Shown piece after piece: positions 35,417 to 37,594 of a stretch of DNA of 37,594 nt. Under the pieces are notes generated by a model. The model made no database searches. It was not told the DNA's origin and saw only the letters and a list, made by a program, of their open reading frames with translations. This DNA comes from a virus, in IMG/VR virus record IMGVR_UViG_3300020156_000063, positions 1 through 37,594 of that record; one strand, 5' to 3'. A program made the position numbers and the translations under genes. The first letter of the stretch is position 1; each line of letters opens with the position of its first letter.

Positions 35417-36376
35417 GTGGCCTATCAGGAATCCATCGTCAGCGCGATCACCGACATCCCGGCGCTCGTCGCCACGTTCGCGGCTTCAGAGGGATGGACG
35501 GTCAGCGGAACGACTTCCCCGATCCTGACGCGGCCGGGCGGCGGCCTGTCATTTCAGCTCACCGCCGGGATCAGCGGCAGCGACCACACCCTGCAGTGGG
35601 CGGAAAGCGGCGGCTCCACGGCGACCAACAACGCCCGCGTGACCTCGCCCAAGCTGAACGGGACGGCGGGCTCGCCTGCCGTCTCGATTCCGTCCAAGGT
35701 GCATCTGTTCGCCGACACCGATCCAGAGCCGTTCATGGCGATCGTGATCGAGTACGCCTTCAACAGCTACCGGCATCTCTACCTGGGCAACCTCGTCAAG
35801 GCGTCGAACTTCACTGGCGGCGAAGTGATCTCCGGCGCGCAGGCGTTCAACAGCGCTTCTTCCTCGCACTATCCGATGAGCTACCGCAGTTCCGAGTATC
35901 TGTTCAGCGGCCACTGGAAGGGCGTCCTCGCCGAGGCGAACAGCGGCGGCCTGTACGCCGCCCATGCGAACAACCCCACGGCATGGCGGAAGTTCTTCTG
36001 CGACGCCAGCTACCCCTTCTACGGAAACTTCGACGGCACCGAGGCGATCGGCGGCTTTGGCGACGACGTGAATGACGGCTACCTGGCGCGCGGGCGCTCA
36101 GCGTTCGCGGGCGTTCAGATCCTGACGCCGGTCAACCTCTACGCCACCATGCCGATCAGCGGCGACACGCTGTTCGCGCCGCTCGGACACCCGGCCGGCG
36201 TGCGGATGATCAACATGGCCGATCTGGAGCCCGGCGGCGAGTTCGAGATCGGCAGCCAGACCTGGAAGTATTTCCCCGCCTTCGCCAAGGGCGCGACCAC
36301 GGTCGCCAGGAGCAGCGCCGGCTGGGGTGTGTCGGAGTCGAGCTACAACGTCGGCTACGCCTACCCGAAGGACTGA
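35417..36376 (+). CDS. Tail/virion structural protein, paralogue-like to the preceding gene
   Basis: 319 residues from GTG 35417 with GGAGTAG eight bases upstream; a longer in-frame reading overlaps the previous gene and is rejected. SKVHLFADTDPEPFMAIVIE near 95-115 and YRHLYLGNLVKASNFTGGE near 117-135 mirror the KVxxFxD and LYxG blocks of the preceding protein. The C-terminal part is Gly/Ser-rich (SQTWKYFPAFAKGATTVAR). Probably a distal-tail component. Confidence 0.7.
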   Translation: MAYQESIVSAITDIPALVATFAASEGWTVSGTTSPILTRPGGGLSFQLTAGISGSDHTLQWAESGGSTATNNARVTSPKLNGTAGSPAVSIPSKVHLFADTDPEPFMAIVIEYAFNSYRHLYLGNLVKASNFTGGEVISGAQAFNSASSSHYPMSYRSSEYLFSGHWKGVLAEANSGGLYAAHANNPTAWRKFFCDASYPFYGNFDGTEAIGGFGDDVNDGYLARGRSAFAGVQILTPVNLYATMPISGDTLFAPLGHPAGVRMINMADLEPGGEFEIGSQTWKYFPAFAKGATTVARSSAGWGVSESSYNVGYAYPKD

Positions 36377-36379
36377 TCC

Positions 36380-37594
36380 GTGGCGAGCGGAACGATCCTC
36401 GAAGGTCTTCTTTACGGTGCGGTCCCAGGTCTGGCGGCGAACGTTCCCGGCGAGCATGTGCTGCCGCAGGGCGCGCGCGGAGGCTACGACCCCGACCCCC
36501 TGCGGACAGGCGCGCTCACCAACGCACAGCCCATCGCCATCCGTTCGGTGGCGAAGTCCGGCCAGCGCGCGGCCAGCTTCGTGGACGACTTCTACAACCG
36601 CATCCACATCTCGCCGCGGGTGATCGACTACGGCGCGGTCTCGGGCGGCACGACGCGCAGCACCATACTGTGGAACGCCTACCTGTCGGACTCGGTGCTG
36701 AGCGAGATCACCGTGATCAACGACAGCGCTGTCACCCTGGGCGGCGCCACCGTGCCCAAGACCTTTCGGCCGCTGGAATACGGCTCCTTCACGGCCACCG
36801 TCGACGACGAGGGTCCGCCGACGATCGACACGCAGTACAGCTTCGTCTTCGACGACCGGCCGGACACCGTCATTCTGTCCCTGGTCGGCCGGCGGGCGCG
36901 GCTGTGGCCGTTCGCGCCGAACTGGCGCAACGCCGTCGAGGTGAATCTGGAGTTCCGCACCGACGTCATGACCTCGCGCGCCGGTCGGGAGCAGCGCCGG
37001 TCGCTGCGCAAGACCCCGCGGCGGCGCGTCGAATACACCGTCACCATCGACCAGACCGAAATGCGCGCCTTCCATCGCGCCATGACCACCTGGCAGAGCC
37101 GTCCCTGGCTGATCGCCGACCCCGTGCGGCGGGTCGTCTGCCCGGACGGCGCACCGGCAGGGGCCTCGCAGCTCATCGTCGACGCGCTGCCGACGTGGCT
37201 GAGCGCCGGCCAGCTTCTGGTCGTCGGCGACTCGACCGTCACGGCCGTCGAGGACGTCGACACGGACCTGAGCATCGTGACGCTCGACGCCGCCCTCACC
37301 GAGACGGTGGCGGCCGGGACGGTGGTGCGGCCGGCGCTCGGCGGCCTGCTGACCGGGGAAGTGCGCGCCCGCCATCCGAGCAGCGGCGCGACCGAGTTCG
37401 CCATCGCCCTGGCGGTCACGCCGGGCAGCGAAGCCGAGGACGTGGGCGCGCCGGGTATCGACCTGCTGGACGGGCGCGAGATCCTGCGCAACAAGCCGAA
37501 CTGGGGCGATCCCGTCGAGAGCGGCTTCACCTGGGCTCCCGAGCAGATCGACTTCGGGTTCGGCCGGATCGAGACCTACAACCCGCTCGCCTTC
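36380..37594 (+). CDS. Virion structural (tail tip) protein, runs off the right edge
   Basis: GTG at 36380 three bases after the previous stop, with GAAGGA upstream; 405 codons are visible and the frame is open at the end. The central block WPFAPNWRNAVEVNLEFRTD, then SRAGREQRRSLRKTPRRRVE and AFHRAMTTWQSRPWLIADP, is a pattern I associate with phage tail proteins encoded after the tape measure (SRxGxEQRRxLRxxPRR). Near the end are another domain start (GATEFAIALAVTPG) and LLDGREILRNKPNWGDP. Exact role unknown; probably part of the tail tip or baseplate. Confidence 0.75.
   Translation, partial: MASGTILEGLLYGAVPGLAANVPGEHVLPQGARGGYDPDPLRTGALTNAQPIAIRSVAKSGQRAASFVDDFYNRIHISPRVIDYGAVSGGTTRSTILWNAYLSDSVLSEITVINDSAVTLGGATVPKTFRPLEYGSFTATVDDEGPPTIDTQYSFVFDDRPDTVILSLVGRRARLWPFAPNWRNAVEVNLEFRTDVMTSRAGREQRRSLRKTPRRRVEYTVTIDQTEMRAFHRAMTTWQSRPWLIADPVRRVVCPDGAPAGASQLIVDALPTWLSAGQLLVVGDSTVTAVEDVDTDLSIVTLDAALTETVAAGTVVRPALGGLLTGEVRARHPSSGATEFAIALAVTPGSEAEDVGAPGIDLLDGREILRNKPNWGDPVESGFTWAPEQIDFGFGRIETYNPLAF

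Overview
The window is a contiguous, GC-rich (by eye clearly above 60 %) piece of a temperate tailed phage with a long-tail (siphophage-like) module. It carries a P4-type integrase, a lambda-style packaging and head module (GpA-type terminase, gpW, gpB-type portal, S49 protease with nested scaffold, decoration protein, E-type capsid) and a lambda-style tail module (gpZ, gpU-like, tail tube, G/GT frameshift chaperones, 1380-residue tape measure). GC content, the integrase and a complete acyl-homoserine-lactone receptor of the LuxR family point to a proteobacterial host, most likely an alphaproteobacterium. That is inference; no host gene is visible.

Layout. 1-2176: end of the tail module (an open-ended SGNH/sialate-esterase-like protein and a lectin-like protein). 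2226-3452: small membrane and unknown genes. 3453-3784: putative attP and repeats. 3785-5157: integrase and a coupled small gene. 5192-8834, minus strand: a 533-residue conserved phage protein, a topoisomerase VI A/Spo11-like Toprim protein and a DUF2786 protein. 8945-11870, minus strand: eleven small genes. 12072-13142, plus strand: a LuxR-type receptor and one small gene. 13151-15762, minus strand: ten small genes. 15945-31803, plus strand: AlpA-like regulator, terminase, head and tail up to the tape measure. 31673-34333, minus strand: a third array of seven small genes placed inside the tail module. 34435-37594, plus strand: further tail proteins, running off the right edge. Tail genes at both edges with the integrase in the middle fit an excised or permuted phage genome better than an integrated prophage.

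Two hidden layers of organisation stand out. First, almost every junction between the minus-strand small genes carries a copy of one element of about 27 bp. Read in gene sense it has a C-run, a short loop, and a G-run that is also the Shine-Dalgarno, followed by a GAAC block and the start codon. There are about 29 copies in three separate arrays, and several upstream genes translate the element into a shared C-terminal tail. It resembles in concept the start-associated sequences known from Cluster K mycobacteriophages. Second, at least six promoters, on both strands and in early and late regions, share an 18-bp palindromic block (TCAAC-N5-GTTGA) overlapping a TTGAC -35 box. This implies one phage-wide regulator, yet no cI-like repressor is visible. 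Between the arrays the LuxR-type gene and its downstream small gene each follow a CCCTTT(A/G)GGGG box, suggesting a quorum-sensing input into phage decisions.

No recognisable replication initiator, polymerase, helicase, holin or endolysin is present; these may lie outside the window or among the unrecognised genes.
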